A stretch of DNA of 64,000 bases from Paulownia fortunei (Eukaryota > Streptophyta > Magnoliopsida > Lamiales > Paulowniaceae), in assembly GCA_019321725.1 (NCBI GenBank), contig CM033115.1, positions 18,982,673 to 19,046,672 on the forward strand, given 5' to 3'. Made by a program: the position numbers and the translations under genes. The number at the start of each line of letters is the position of its first letter. Position 1 is the first letter of the stretch. Below the pieces are notes generated by a model. The model had not been told where the DNA came from. It made no database searches and saw only the letters and a program-made list of their open reading frames with translations. Shown piece after piece: positions 50,589 to 61,962 of the stretch.

Positions 50589-52221
50589 ATGGAGATACTA
50601 TTGTGCTCTCTGGTCCTGATCTTCTCCATATTCTTGATTTTAAAGCATCTGAATCCGTGTAAATACAGGAATCTGCCGCCAAGTGCGCCAGCTCTACCGA
50701 TACTTGGTCACCTCCACCTCCTCAAAACTGCGCCCCATCGAGCTCTCGAGGCTCTATCCAAGAACTATGGCCCTGCCATGTATCTTCGTTTTGGCTGCCG
50801 GCCAGTTCTCATCGTTTCCTCTCCCTCTGCTGCTGAACAGTGCTTCTTCAAGAATGATATCATCTTCGCCAACCGGCCTGAGACCCTGGCCAGTAAAATT
50901 ATTGGATACAATTGCACGACCCTTGGATTCTCTCCTTATGGAGACCACTGGAGGAATCTCCGTCGTCTGACAACCATCCAAGTCTTTTCCTCTGCCAGTC
51001 TTCAGCATTCATAAGCCATCAGGGCTGAAGAAACTCGTATCTTGGTGCAAAGATTGTTTCAGGGCTCTGATCCCAAGGCCTGGAGGAAAGTGAACCTGAA
51101 TTCTTTGTTCTTTCAGTTGGTTTATGATGTGGTGATGGTGATGGTTGCTGGAAAACGAGGGTCTGTCTTGGACAACATTTTTGGGGCTACCAAGATCATG
51201 GATATTTGCGATTGTGTTCCCTGGTTGAGGTGGGTGGGTTTTAATGGGATGGAGAAGAAGCTTGTAAATTTGCATCAAAGAAGAGATATTTTCCTTCAGG
51301 GTCTGATTGATGAGGCTCGTGAGAAGATTGGTGGTTTCTCTTCAGTTGAAGAAAGGAAGACATTTGTTCAAGCATTGTTGTCAATACAAGAAGCCGAACC
51401 AGAATATTATACCGATGAAATCCTTAAGGGACTTATTCTGGTAAGCCTTTCTTAGGTGTGCTTTACTTTTTGTTCACCTCTGTTTTCTGTATCTTTCAAT
51501 CGTTTCTGCCGATTAATTATGTTTAACCATCGTCCTATCTGATGAACTGATATGTATTTGACTTTGAACTTAAAACTCTATCTTCCACAATTTCGTGTAG
51601 CCAATGTTCACTGCAGGAACTCGTACTACAGCCCTCACCATGGAGTGGGCTATGTCACTTCTTCTGAATCATCCTTATGAGCTAGACAAGGCGAGAAAGG
51701 AAATAGACAATAATCTCACTCCTGGGACACTGCTCAAGGATTCAGATCTCTCCAATTTACCGTATGTACGCTGCATAATCAATGAAACACTAAGGTTATA
51801 TCCTGTTGGACCACTTCTTGTGCCTCATTTTTCATCCGAATATTGCAACATAGAGGGCTTCGACATTCCACAAGGTACAACTTTGTTGGTGAATGCCTGG
51901 GCCATCCACAGAGACCATAAATTGTGGGAAGAGCCGGAAATGTTCAAGCCTGACAGGTTCAAAGAAGTTGAAGGAGGGTTTGATGGGTTTAGGTTTATAC
52001 CATTTGGAATGGGGAGGAGAGCATGCCCTGGTTCTGGCATGGCTATGAGGTTGATGGGATTGGCATTAGGCACTTTGATCCAGTGCTTTGAGTGGGAAAG
52101 GGAAGGCCCTGAATTAGTGGATTTGGAAGAAGTTACTAGTTTAACTCTGTCCAAGGCCAAGACATTGGAAGCATTGTGCCGGCCACGCGCATCCATGATG
52201 AATCTCCTGTCTCAACTTTGA
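50589..52221 (+). pseudogene. CYP81 P450 with stop codon and altered I-helix (CYP81-D)
   Basis: Exons 50589-51440 (284 codons) and 51601-52221 with a 160-bp GT-AG intron would give 490 residues, slightly short for the family. Three defects are seen. A TAA replaces a Ser codon at codon 142 (51012-51014) in the SLQHS-AIRAEETRIL segment. About 15 residues are missing after AGKRG, where related copies have a longer loop before the PWLRW segment. The acidic residue of the I-helix AGxD/E motif is Arg (AGTRTT, residue 292). The hinge, HWRNLRR, NETLRL, and FGMGRRACPG are normal. The chosen ATG at 50589 begins a typical MEILLCSLVLIF anchor; the in-frame ATG at 50499 is less likely. Confidence 0.87.
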
Positions 52222-52672
52222 GATCTAGCTAGATCATCATGTTGATATTTTAGCTTGAGTTTGAACAATTTAAACCAGAGTAATGGAATAAGTAAATATA
52301 GCTACTCCATTGTGTGTCTATTGACTATCAGTATTTGAATACTTTTATAAGTTCTTGCTACATTGTATGAGTTTGTGATTAAGGTTTGTCACACAAGTTA
52401 TCATTTCTGAGAAGAAGTTGTAAATCTTTTGGTTAAATTCGTCATCATTGATTTTGTTTTCCTTCTATTTATCCGATCAATTTGCCATTTTCTGATCCAA
52501 ATACGGCTTAATGTATGCTAGAGTAAAATCTTTTTGTACCATAGATGATGAGTTAATAAAATCACAGGGAGAAACCAAGAATGAGACTAGTAAAGTGATG
52601 GAGTGAAAAGCATTCTTGTGCTGTAATTTCGATTCTTAAAACTTGTCATTATGAGAAATATAGTGTGAACAC
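52222..52672. other. 3' flank of CYP81-D
   Basis: Non-coding; ends at the target duplication of the hAT-type MITE. Confidence 0.4.
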
Positions 52673-53106
52673 TAGGTTTGTTGACAGTTCGGTAATTTGA
52701 ATCAAGATTGAATCGAAGAATTTGTTTGGTATTCATTTTAATTTATGAAAATTTGGTATTCGATGTGGTTTCGGTTTACTGAATGTTATAATGAGTTGTT
52801 ATATTTATATATTTTGATATTTTTGTTTTTATATACATATTTTCAGATCTATTATTTATTTTTATACTATTTTTTATTTTTCTACTTACCATCATAATTA
52901 TGATTTTAATAAAAAATATATTTATAATTTGAGTTTTAAAAAATTCAGTTAACTGAATATTAAACCGAAATACATAACAAAAATTGGTAATAATCCAATC
53001 AAATTAATTTAATTTGATATTCGGTGTGACACTTTTACCTACCAAATTTCGATTTACCTAAATTTCAGTTCGATTGAATTTGATTTTACGGAATAAAACA
53101 CCCCTA
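52673..53106. mobile_element. hAT-type MITE with 8-bp target duplication
   Basis: The element starts TAGGTTTGTT and ends AACACCCCTA (reverse complement TAGGGGTGTT), a 10-bp terminal inverted repeat with two mismatches. It is flanked by the perfect octamer GTGAACAC at 52665-52672 and 53107-53114. It is 434 bp, AT-rich, non-coding, and carries subterminal 'ttcggt' phrases. The 8-bp duplication and TAGGGGTG end fit non-autonomous hAT elements. Confidence 0.85.
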
Positions 53107-53739
53107 GTGAACACACATAGGGAGAATATGAGCACAAGTGTTCCATAAATGTCTCATAAAATGTGAATTGCGTAGACAAAGTCTAATAGCAGGCCATGGA
53201 TGCTGAAAGTTTGTTGCTTTAGCTTGTTTTGTATAAGGGAAGGGGTTTGTATTATTGTATGTGCATGTTAGTTCTTTGATTGTAGTGATTTGGAGATTTT
53301 CCTTTACAAGGGACAAGTTTGTGAAAGCTGATACTTCTTGTGAACATTTGAAGACTATTCACCAAAAAAAGAACAAAAAAATCAATGGCATATTTTGCAG
53401 GGCTCATCTGAGGAGTGTTTATCAGGAGTTTGAGTTCCCATATACAGGTTCTGGTGGTGTATCCTTTCTGATCCCATGCTTTTACAAATAAAATGTGTTG
53501 ACAGTGACTGCAAGGAATTCCTGTTGACTGTTTCTAAACTTCAACATCAATTTCCATTGACTTCAAGACAATGTCGATGATGCTTAATTCTTCAAGCAAA
53601 AAGGTTAGGAACTTTGTTGTCTCCAGTGAAATGGAATCTCCAAATGAGAATAATTCTCCAAGGTGACATAAAAACCCACAGCTCAATTGGAACAATAGCC
53701 TAAAGAAAGTTATATCCCTGAGCAGGAACCAAGAGAAAT
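53107..53739. other. Upstream region of CYP81-E
   Basis: No gene recognised; the small open frame at 53255-53491 has no domain. Two W-box-like sites (TTGACA near 53497, TTGACT near 53524) lie within 250 bp of the ATG, which may be chance. Confidence 0.4.
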
Positions 53740-56307
53740 ATGACAGATGAACTATGGTTATACTTGGTTTTGTTCTGTCCCATTCTCTACTTTCTTCTCA
53801 AGTTTATTGTGTCAAAACTTGTAAAGATTCCTGAAAATCTACCGCCAGGTCCACCGGCTCTTCCTATTTTAGGCCATCTCCATCTTCTAAAGGAACCAGT
53901 GCATAGAACTCTGCACCAACTTTCCCAGAAATACGGCGTTATGTTTCTGAAATTTAGAGTGCGCAAACTATTGGTAGTTTCTTCGTCCCAGGCAGCTGAA
54001 GAGTGCTTCACAAAGAACGATATCATATTCGCGAACCGACCTGAATTACTTGCTGGAAAGCTGCTCAACTACAACTGTACTACGATGGGCTTTGCTCCAT
54101 ATGGTGATCACTGGCGAAACTCAAGGCGCCTCACGGCACTTGAGATTTTCTCTCCAAGCCGCCTTGCCATGTTTTCTTCCATCCACCAAGAGGAAGTCCG
54201 TTTGATGTTGCAGCAATTGTATGGAATTTCCAGCAGGCCCAACCAAGGAAAAGTGGAGTTGAGGTCAATACTTAGTGATCTCTCATTCAACATAATGATG
54301 ATAATGATAGCTGGAAAGAGGTACTATGGAAAAGATGCGAATGTTATGGGTGAAGAAGCAAGACTTTTCCAGTCTATAATGAAAGAGGTGGTGGAGCTTC
54401 ATGGAAACTCGAATTTAGGAGACTATTTTCCTCTGTTTCAGTGGGTGGATATTCAGGGTGTTCAGAAGAGAATGGTCAATTTCATGAAGAAGCTGGACAA
54501 CTTTCTTCAGAATCTTGTTGATGAGCACAAAAAGTTTAGGACTGAATCGATTCAGATATCTGATGCATCCACTGGAAGAAAAGAAATAAAGAGGAAGACG
54601 TTGATTGATGTTATGCTGTCACTACAAGAAACAGAAACAGAACCAGAACCAGAATTGCATTCTGATGAAATCATCAAGGGTCTTATACTGGTAAAATTAG
54701 CATTTTCTCATGTTTTAAATATTTTATTTTTCATTTATGATGTTTGCATATTTGTATTGTGGCTAACAATGGTAACTAGCTCCTGCTTACTGATGTTTCA
54801 TTAAACAATGAGATACAGATTCCCTAGTTTACTTAGTGATGAAAATGACGACTTTGAAATATATATAATGGGATCAAATTGGATTGTCATTCTGTTTATA
54901 GTTTATTTTGTTTCTTTATTTTGCGTCCTAAAGAAATCTAAGATTGGTGATTTGTGGCGGATCAGTAAATGCTCTGTGATGAGAAACCAAGCATGTGAAT
55001 GAGTTGAGATTTCAGCAAAGGGACAATATTTGCTGATATTGTTGCTTAATCTTGGCTTGTCAGTTGAGCTTTTTATGAATTATGGACTGAAAGAAGTGTG
55101 AGAAAATATAGTCACATCAGCATATCTTTCATGTAATCATGAGTCGCCTGAGCAGAAGTTAGTCTCGGGAAAATTTTGATATCACCCTGGAGACATGTTC
55201 CCTGGACAAAGCAGAACTAGAAGCTCTATTGCACTTCATCTACCTCTAGCCATGTTCCAAGCCCGAATGATGAAATGTTGTCCCTGTATTTGGTTGTTGT
55301 GTGTTTCACCACTGGCCGTCTTAATAGTTTAGCGCTGCTGCTAAGTACCATAGGATGGCTCTTCTAAGAGATGAAACAATGCAAGATGGTATTTTAAAGG
55401 ACTAATGCTTGCTTCATACTGATCTCTCCACACCATAGAATTACACTTCCCCTCAAGATGTTATTTCTCTAAATAAAGAACTGCAGAAACAACTTTGGTT
55501 TATATATAGGAGAATATGTTCTTTTAAGTTACAAAAAGGAAGAAGACTTGACATGTAAAATATGATACTCTTTATTAAATTTCTATCCTTAGCCCAAAAG
55601 TTGAATTTCTCTCAATTAAACACCTGGATATTTTCTGGATTAAGGCATTTCTCATATTATTATGAATTTTTTTGGGGCCATCTTAACCTGGTGCAGGCAA
55701 TGCTTGGTGCTGGGACAGAAACTTCATCAACAACCTTGGAATGGGCAATGTCACTGCTCCTCAATCATCCAGAAGCTATGAAGAAGGCATCTAATGAAAT
55801 AGAGACATGCTGCGGACAAGACCGCCTGTTGGATGAGCAAGGCTTGCCAAAACTGACTTTCCTACACAATGTAGTCAATGAAACACTCGAGACTGTTTCC
55901 ACCAACTCCACTGCTTGTTCCACATGAGTCATCTGATAACTGCAAGGATTTGCGGATTTGAGATTCCAAGAGGCATAATGCTACTAGTAAATTTGTGGAC
56001 AATCCACAGGGATCCTAAGTTGTGGGAGGACTCGACTGCATTTAAGCCGGAGAGATTCAGTGGAGGAGAAGCTGAAGGCTACAAGCTAATTCCATTTGGA
56101 GCTGGGAGGAGGGCTTGCCCTGGAGCAAGTTTAGGCCGACGGATGGTGATGCTTACATTGGGAGCTATGATACAGTGTTTTGAGTGGGGAAGAGTTGGCC
56201 AAGAGGAGATTGACATGGCTGAGGCCACAGGGCTCATCATGCCCAAATTAACCAGTTTGGAAGCGGTTTGCAAACCTCGTGAAAACATAATTAATCTACT
56301 GTCTTGA
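53740..56307 (+). pseudogene. CYP81 P450 with two 1-bp insertions (CYP81-E)
   Basis: Exon 1 (53740-54690, 317 codons) is open and carries the anchor, LPPGPPALPILG hinge and HWRNSRR. A 1006-bp GT-AG intron precedes exon 2 (55697-56307). Exon 2 keeps AGTETS and FGAGRRACPG but shifts frame twice. One extra base near 55888 falls inside the ETLR motif, and another near 55946 lies before ICGFEIPRG. Removing both in thought restores the normal order. The end is NLLS followed at once by TGA, two residues short of the NLLSQL end of its neighbours. The 'YGVMF' segment also lacks the usual Pro. It would be about 519 residues if whole. Confidence 0.83.
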
Positions 56308-56937
56308 TTGTGAATCAGATGACCAAAGTTGTTCATGCAGGTGTTTTCTATGCATGATAAGACCTGAAGTTCTTGCCTGGATTGGTTGTCATAGAAATCA
56401 TACTAATTTGGGCCTAAATTTATTTATAGCCATTTGCTTCTGGATCTACCAATGGATTTTGCTGATAACCTCAACTCCCTCAAGTCTTGATGCTCTTAAG
56501 GAAAAAATGTGAACCAAAATTTTAGGCATCTTGCAAGCAAAGATAAATTAAATAAGAGAGATTACACACATAAATATATTTCTTCCTGTATGAGAAATAG
56601 AATTTCAACTCAATTAAAAATTAAGAATGTCAAACATAAATCGAACATAGGGGTCCAAAACCCATCCATTGCATCAACTCAAGGGCTGTTAGAACAAAGT
56701 ATTTTTCTTTCTAATTGTATTTTTGGTATTTGTATCTTTTGCTTTACATCACACAAAATGATGAAAGCTGAACCCTATTTTTGCAAACCAAAACTACCTT
56801 ATTTCATATTTCCCTAACGAAATTAAGACTACTTTATTCTAACCATAACTACCGTATTCATATTCCCCAACTAATACGTACTAACGACTAAACCCTGTAA
56901 CTCAAGCCGCGGGAGGCAGAGCCGCCGCCGCGTCAAT
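56308..56937. other. Intergenic between CYP81-E and a secreted-protein gene
   Basis: CYP81-E (plus) and the minus-strand gene at 56938 converge here. No gene recognised; the open frame at 56509-56817 has no domain. Confidence 0.45.
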
Positions 56938-57448
56938 TCATTTTGAACCGCTCTCCACATTCTCGGAACCTTTATGCGGCCACCACGGGCCTGGGAACGG
57001 AGGGTGCACAAACGGGCAATGGGGAGGCCACTTCCCACAGGCGGTCATCGGGGGATGAACAAATGGCCAATGAGGCCACTGCTTAGGTGACCACTTGAAA
57101 CCACCAGATGGCATTGGTGGTGGACGAACGGCCAATGAGGCCACTTGAAGCCACCGGCGGGCTTTGGTGGATGAACAAAAGGCCATTGAATCTTTGGGAA
57201 GTTGGCCGGCAATGGAGGATGAGCAAAAGGCCAAGGGTGGGGGTGGGGGAAGAAATGAGGGAAGCCCCAGTGGAACCAGTCCTCTCCTTTTCCGGAAGAA
57301 TGAAGGTTAAAGTTTTCCTCAACAACAGCGGCCTCGGAGGAGTCAGAGGCGGAGTTGAGACTGATATGGGCCGGCTTAAGCCATGGGAAAGAAAGCAGGA
57401 AAAGCATAGGAGAAGGAGGAGAGAGGTAAAAGGGGTTATCTTTGCCAT
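56938..57448 (-). pseudogene. Secreted Trp/Pro/His-rich tandem-repeat protein, frame broken twice
   Basis: I do not recognise the family. The minus strand starts MAKITPFTSLLLLLCFSC at 57448, a clear signal peptide ending near LSHG. It then runs into an acidic spacer (SEAAVVEENFNLHSSGKGED) and about five imperfect repeats around a WPFVHPP core: WPFAHPP, WPFVHPP, WPFVHxP, WPFVHPP, CPFVHPP, spaced about 16-22 residues. It ends in GPWWPH and a polar tail. The three parts lie in successive frames. One base is missing in the C-run near 57112 (the CCACC after GTC), and one somewhere in about 57330-57390. With both frames joined it would be about 170 aa. A TATA box sits 55 bp upstream. It could be a cell-wall or metal-binding protein or a precursor of repeated peptides; none of this is shown. 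Sequencing error could explain the shifts. Confidence 0.6.
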
Positions 57449-57499
57449 GGCTGAGTAGCTATGTATATGCTTGAAAGCTTTATTGTAGGGCAGAAAATG

Positions 57500-57506
57500 A
57501 TTTATA
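57500..57506 (-). promoter_or_regulatory. TATA box of the WPFVHPP-repeat gene
   Basis: The minus strand reads ACTATAAATC, about 55 bp upstream of the ATG at 57448. Confidence 0.5.
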
Positions 57507-59516
57507 GTACTGAGTGAGGGAGTTTGAGTTCGGTAAAAACAAGAACTTGATAGGTTGATGATCACTTTCATTCTTTTCTGCAGATGTTAAAATTGTTGTA
57601 ATCAATAAGGTAGAAGTGTTGGAATAATCTTCTTCCAAGTTGAACTGTATCCATTTTTTGTGGAAGAGTTGGAGGTAGAGAGAGTCATGAGACGCTACAA
57701 CATTCTAATTTCCAAGTGAACTGAACTATGGTTAAGTGTAAACTATAATAAAATCTTAAAAGGTTTGGAGTCTGTTTGCATGCAACTCATATACATGAAT
57801 AATTTCACTCTAATGTGTGTATATGCATATACTTCATTCCCATAATAATTTATTTTGATCAAATATGTGAATTAAAAAGTAGTTGGTACTTGTTGATAGT
57901 TAATGGTTTTAGAGAAAAAAAAGTTCATTTAAAAGAATAAATTCTTATTTTAAGACGTCTCAAAAAGAAAATGAGAACAATAAATTTAAAATAATATTAA
58001 TGTGTATATATATCATCCAGAAAATGAAAATAATAAATTTAAAATAATATAAATGTGTGTGTATTATATCATCCAAACCCCTTTTCTACCCTACTTGGTA
58101 AAAAGTTCCCATTTGTCTCAAAAAAAATTAATATGCCACTTTGGACCCGTTGAATCCGACATTTTGGAGTTTAAATATTCTTTTTGTAACGAAAAAACTA
58201 TTTATCTACAAATTTCATTGTGTGTGTTCTTTTATATTTTTTTATGTTTTTATATTGAAGTATAAGTTATTAACTATATCTTCCCCAAATTTTGGGTTGA
58301 ATTTGAAGAGACGGAGTTTTAAATTAGAGTTAAAAAAATATGAGTTTCGTATATTTTAACACTATTGTCTTTAAAAGTAGTATTTAAGATTTAGTGGTGT
58401 TTCATGAAAGTTTTAAAAAATAAAGTCTTATTTTTGAACATGTCGAAAAGAAAATGTTGAATAATTTAGGACAAAAAGAGTATTAATTTTACATTATTTT
58501 ATGTTAATTTATAAGAGTGCTATTAATATTTAAGTTCTAAACACCATGGTAAAAAAAATTCGACCGAAGTTTCAGGTTACCTAAGTATTTAAACGAAATC
58601 CAAATTTCGGTTTAATATAGTAGAATTTCTATCAAAATTTTGAAATATCCTAGAAAGTTTTCTAAATTCCATCAATATTTCAATATTTCTTGAGATTTTC
58701 CAATACTTTGAATAATACTAAAATATTTTATATTTTACATAATGTATATATCATTTAGTAAAACTCATTATATACTTCATATATACAGATAGTTTAATTT
58801 AAAATGTGCATTATGTTAACTAAAAATATCCAACTATCATTCAAAAATCTCAACTAATTCGATAAATTTTTCTAGTGTTTTCTAAAATGAAATTTAAATT
58901 TTAAAATTTTGATCAATTTTCATATAAATTTATAATATTGAAATGTTAATGATACCAACGTTAAATATCTTGCAAAATACTAAAACCAATGCCTACTTAA
59001 TATCCATTTAAGGTCTCAAAACGCGCTAAAATTGGGCTTTGGGCTTCTTCTAGGTAGATCCAAGTTTGACCAAAATCCATTACTATCCCTACATATACCT
59101 TTCCTAATTGTGCGTTTATCTATATAAGTGATTTGAATGACAATTTTTTACATTCTAAATTGCATTTCAATGACTAAATCTTATTACTCTTAATGACATT
59201 TTTAATAATAAGTAGTCTTATACTTTCTATATTTAACTAGGATACTTGGTTCAACTTATAAACTTTTTAAAATATTTTTAGAGTTTTTAAGATTTTTTAA
59301 AATATTTGATAAAAATTGAAGAAAAAGAGCTTACAAACTCCCAAAATAAAATGTTAGAATCTTATAAATTATTTTTAAAATAGTAAAGGGATCCTAACTT
59401 ATTTTTAAAAATAAAATCTTATTTTAACAAATTTCTTTAATTTTAATAATTTTAATTATAAAATTATCATTACTAACATTTTAAAGGCTCAATAATCTTA
59501 TATTATCCAAATACTT
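57507..59516. other. AT-rich intergenic DNA
   Basis: No gene recognised. A phrase of about 53 bp containing 'aataaatttaaaataatat' and 'tcatcca' is tandemly duplicated at about 57975-58080. A right-end fragment of the GATGG...CCATC repeat family ('gatccaagtttgaccaaaat' then 'ccattactatccc') lies at about 59050-59090. Confidence 0.5.
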
Positions 59517-60744
59517 TGATGAGTAGGTTTCATACCCATTAATTTATTACTATTTGTTTAATTTTTTGATTAATTTTTGAAATTTTTTGTGGATTTTATT
59601 GTTGTTTTTAGCATTTGTTTTACAGATGTGAGGATGAAAAATGAATGTTACTTGAATGTATAAAAATCTGCATTCATCTTATATTTTTCTAAAAAAAAAT
59701 ATTTTTTTTTCTAGTAGGTCCAGCGCCTAGGCGCTGAAGCTACTGGAAAATTACCGTATTGTAGTAAGGTCAGTGCTTAAGCGTTGTCAGGCTGAAAAAT
59801 TAGGCAAAATGGGCATTTTATCCTTTTTAGGGTATCTCCCATCTAATTTTAAATATTCCAAAATCCGCCAAGGACAATTTGGAGAGAGATGAGGAAGAGA
59901 AAACAAGGCAAGAAAAAAGGAAAGAACAGAAAAAACAAGGAGAAGAGAAGAGATTTTTTCTAATATTGAAAAAGAAGACATTACAAGGGAAGAAACTCAT
60001 CATTTTCCAAGTTCTATTTTATTTTTTTCTTTCTCTCTTTAATTATGTTCATGAATATTGTTAAGTTATTATTCATTTTTACCATCATGAACTAATTTCT
60101 TTTTTTAGGGTTGTGATTAATCTAATTAAAATGTTTTGAATATTTTTTATCAATTCAATTTTTGATTTATTTTTCAAGTTGAATTTTTTACATGGTTCTT
60201 AATGCTTTCAATTACTTGACCACTAATTGAATGATTCACTAATTATATTTACTAATTGAATGATTTACTATAATTATATTATAGTTACATAGTTTGTGTA
60301 GTCTTGTTTGAGATTTATAAAACTTAATGAATTATTGATTGTTGTAATTGACATAAGAATATAGTGAGTTAGTAATTGATAATATTTTCGTTAGATATCG
60401 GGAGAGACTAGTGGATAATTTAAAAATTCTTAATTATCACTTGAGAAATAAATTGAGATTGATGAGATAAACTATTCAATTCAAACTAATTATGATGAAA
60501 TCATAACCGTAGATATTTAAGTTATTGAAGTTCAACTTCATTTGATTTTAGTGCATTATTTAACTAGTAGTTTAAATTTAGTTATATTAATCACACCCAC
60601 TTTTGTTTGTTCAAATAAAATTATAGTTAATATAATATCATACTTAATAATAATCAGTCATCGTGAGAACAATATTCTACTCATCAATTTATTACTTATC
60701 TACGATAACGTGTATTTGTGTTCACAAAATTCGCAATAAGTTTT

Positions 60745-60762
60745 TGGCGCCGTTGTTAGGGA
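60745..60762 (+). other. Primer-binding site, tRNA-Asp type
   Basis: TGGCGCCGTTGTTAGGGA follows the 5' LTR by a few bases and resembles the complement of the tRNA-Asp 3' end, with about three mismatches from the form I recall for Athila/Tat-type gypsy elements. Confidence 0.7.
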
Positions 60763-61214
60763 CTGTTTTGTTTTGTTAATATCAATAACAAGTAACTTTG
60801 ATTTTAATTTGAATTTTTCTTGTATTTGTTTTCTTATTTTTATTTTTCATTTATTGTTTGACTGTGTCCTTGTTTATCATCACATTTGTTTTTTTGTGTG
60901 TGTGAGATAAGCAGAAAGTGGTAGATGATATGACATACTATTGATCAACTGAATATAACAAGAAAAATCAAGTTTTAACTCAAGACTTTGGGATTAATCG
61001 AGTCGATGTCATTAATGAGTTGACTACTCTAATAGAAGTCATTTCCAAACAGTTGGAGATTTTTTTTGCAGCAAATACTATTCATTCACCATTCAAGATA
61101 TGTAAGTCATATGGCGATTTTCATACAAGAGAGCAATTAATTTGTACCACCATATATCGAGCATGTTAAATATGGGTGAAATTACAATCAGGTACAAAAT
61201 TATTCTTTCTATAA

Positions 61215-61487
61215 TACTAATAATGAGGGATAACCAAATTATTTGAATGCTTCATGGAAAAATGATGAGAATATGATATGACATACACCTAGTTACCCAC
61301 CATTAAAAAAGAAGTTAAGCCTTGAAGAAATATTAATTCAATTCCAAAGTACTAATAATGAGGGATAACCAAATTATTTGAATGCTTCATAGAAGAATGA
61401 TGAGAATATGATATGACATACACCTAATTAGCCACCATTAGAGAAGAAGTTAAGCCTTGAAAAAATATTAATTCAATTCCAAAGTAC
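61215..61487. repeat. 136-bp tandem duplication in the gag relic
   Basis: 'actaataatgagggataacc' begins copies at 61215 and 61351; each runs through 'gaagttaagccttgaa' and ends 'attccaaagtac'. The copies differ at a few positions. Confidence 0.85.
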
Positions 61488-61500
61488 TACCAACCAATTC

Positions 61501-61962
61501 ATGTTACGAACTGAACCTAGTAATTCATCACAAGAGAAAAAGTTCAGTCTTGAAGAAGCAATGACTCAATTAGCAAACACTCAAAGCCAATTCATGTTGG
61601 AAGGTACAACTAATATCCAAAATCCATCATCACAATTTCAAAATTTTGAGATCCAAATTAGTGAGCTAGATAATATGTTTCAAACAAGACAACAAGATAA
61701 TTTACCTTACACACCTGAGGCAAATAGAGTGGACGAAGAGCATTGTGATGTTATTTTGAGAAATGGTGAAAAGTTTGAAACTCTCTTGTGGATTGAAAAA
61801 CTGATCAATGATGAACAAAAAATATCAACACAAATTCCTCTAGCAGAGAATGGAGGGGACCAAGAAAATATTCAATCAAACTCATCTCAAGAGCCATCAC
61901 TCAGAGTTTCTTATCCTCATAAACTAATTATTTTTTTTAAGGTTATGAGGCAATCTAATTAA
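61501..61962 (+). pseudogene. gag relic of the LTR element
   Basis: An open stretch of 153 codons with a glutamine/serine-rich segment (KKFSLEEAMTQLANTQSQF), then FQNFEIQISELDNMF and LPYTPEANRVDEEHCDVI. The last two parallel the 'RNLEVQIGQLA' and 'LPSDTEVNPREH' segments I recall from gypsy gag proteins. There is no zinc knuckle or protease. The frame runs into the 3' LTR copy at about 61920. Confidence 0.65.

Noticed and set aside
57108..57458. Plus-strand open frame of 116 codons
   Set aside because: Antisense shadow of the WPFVHPP-repeat gene, which has the signal peptide, TATA box and repeats on the minus strand.
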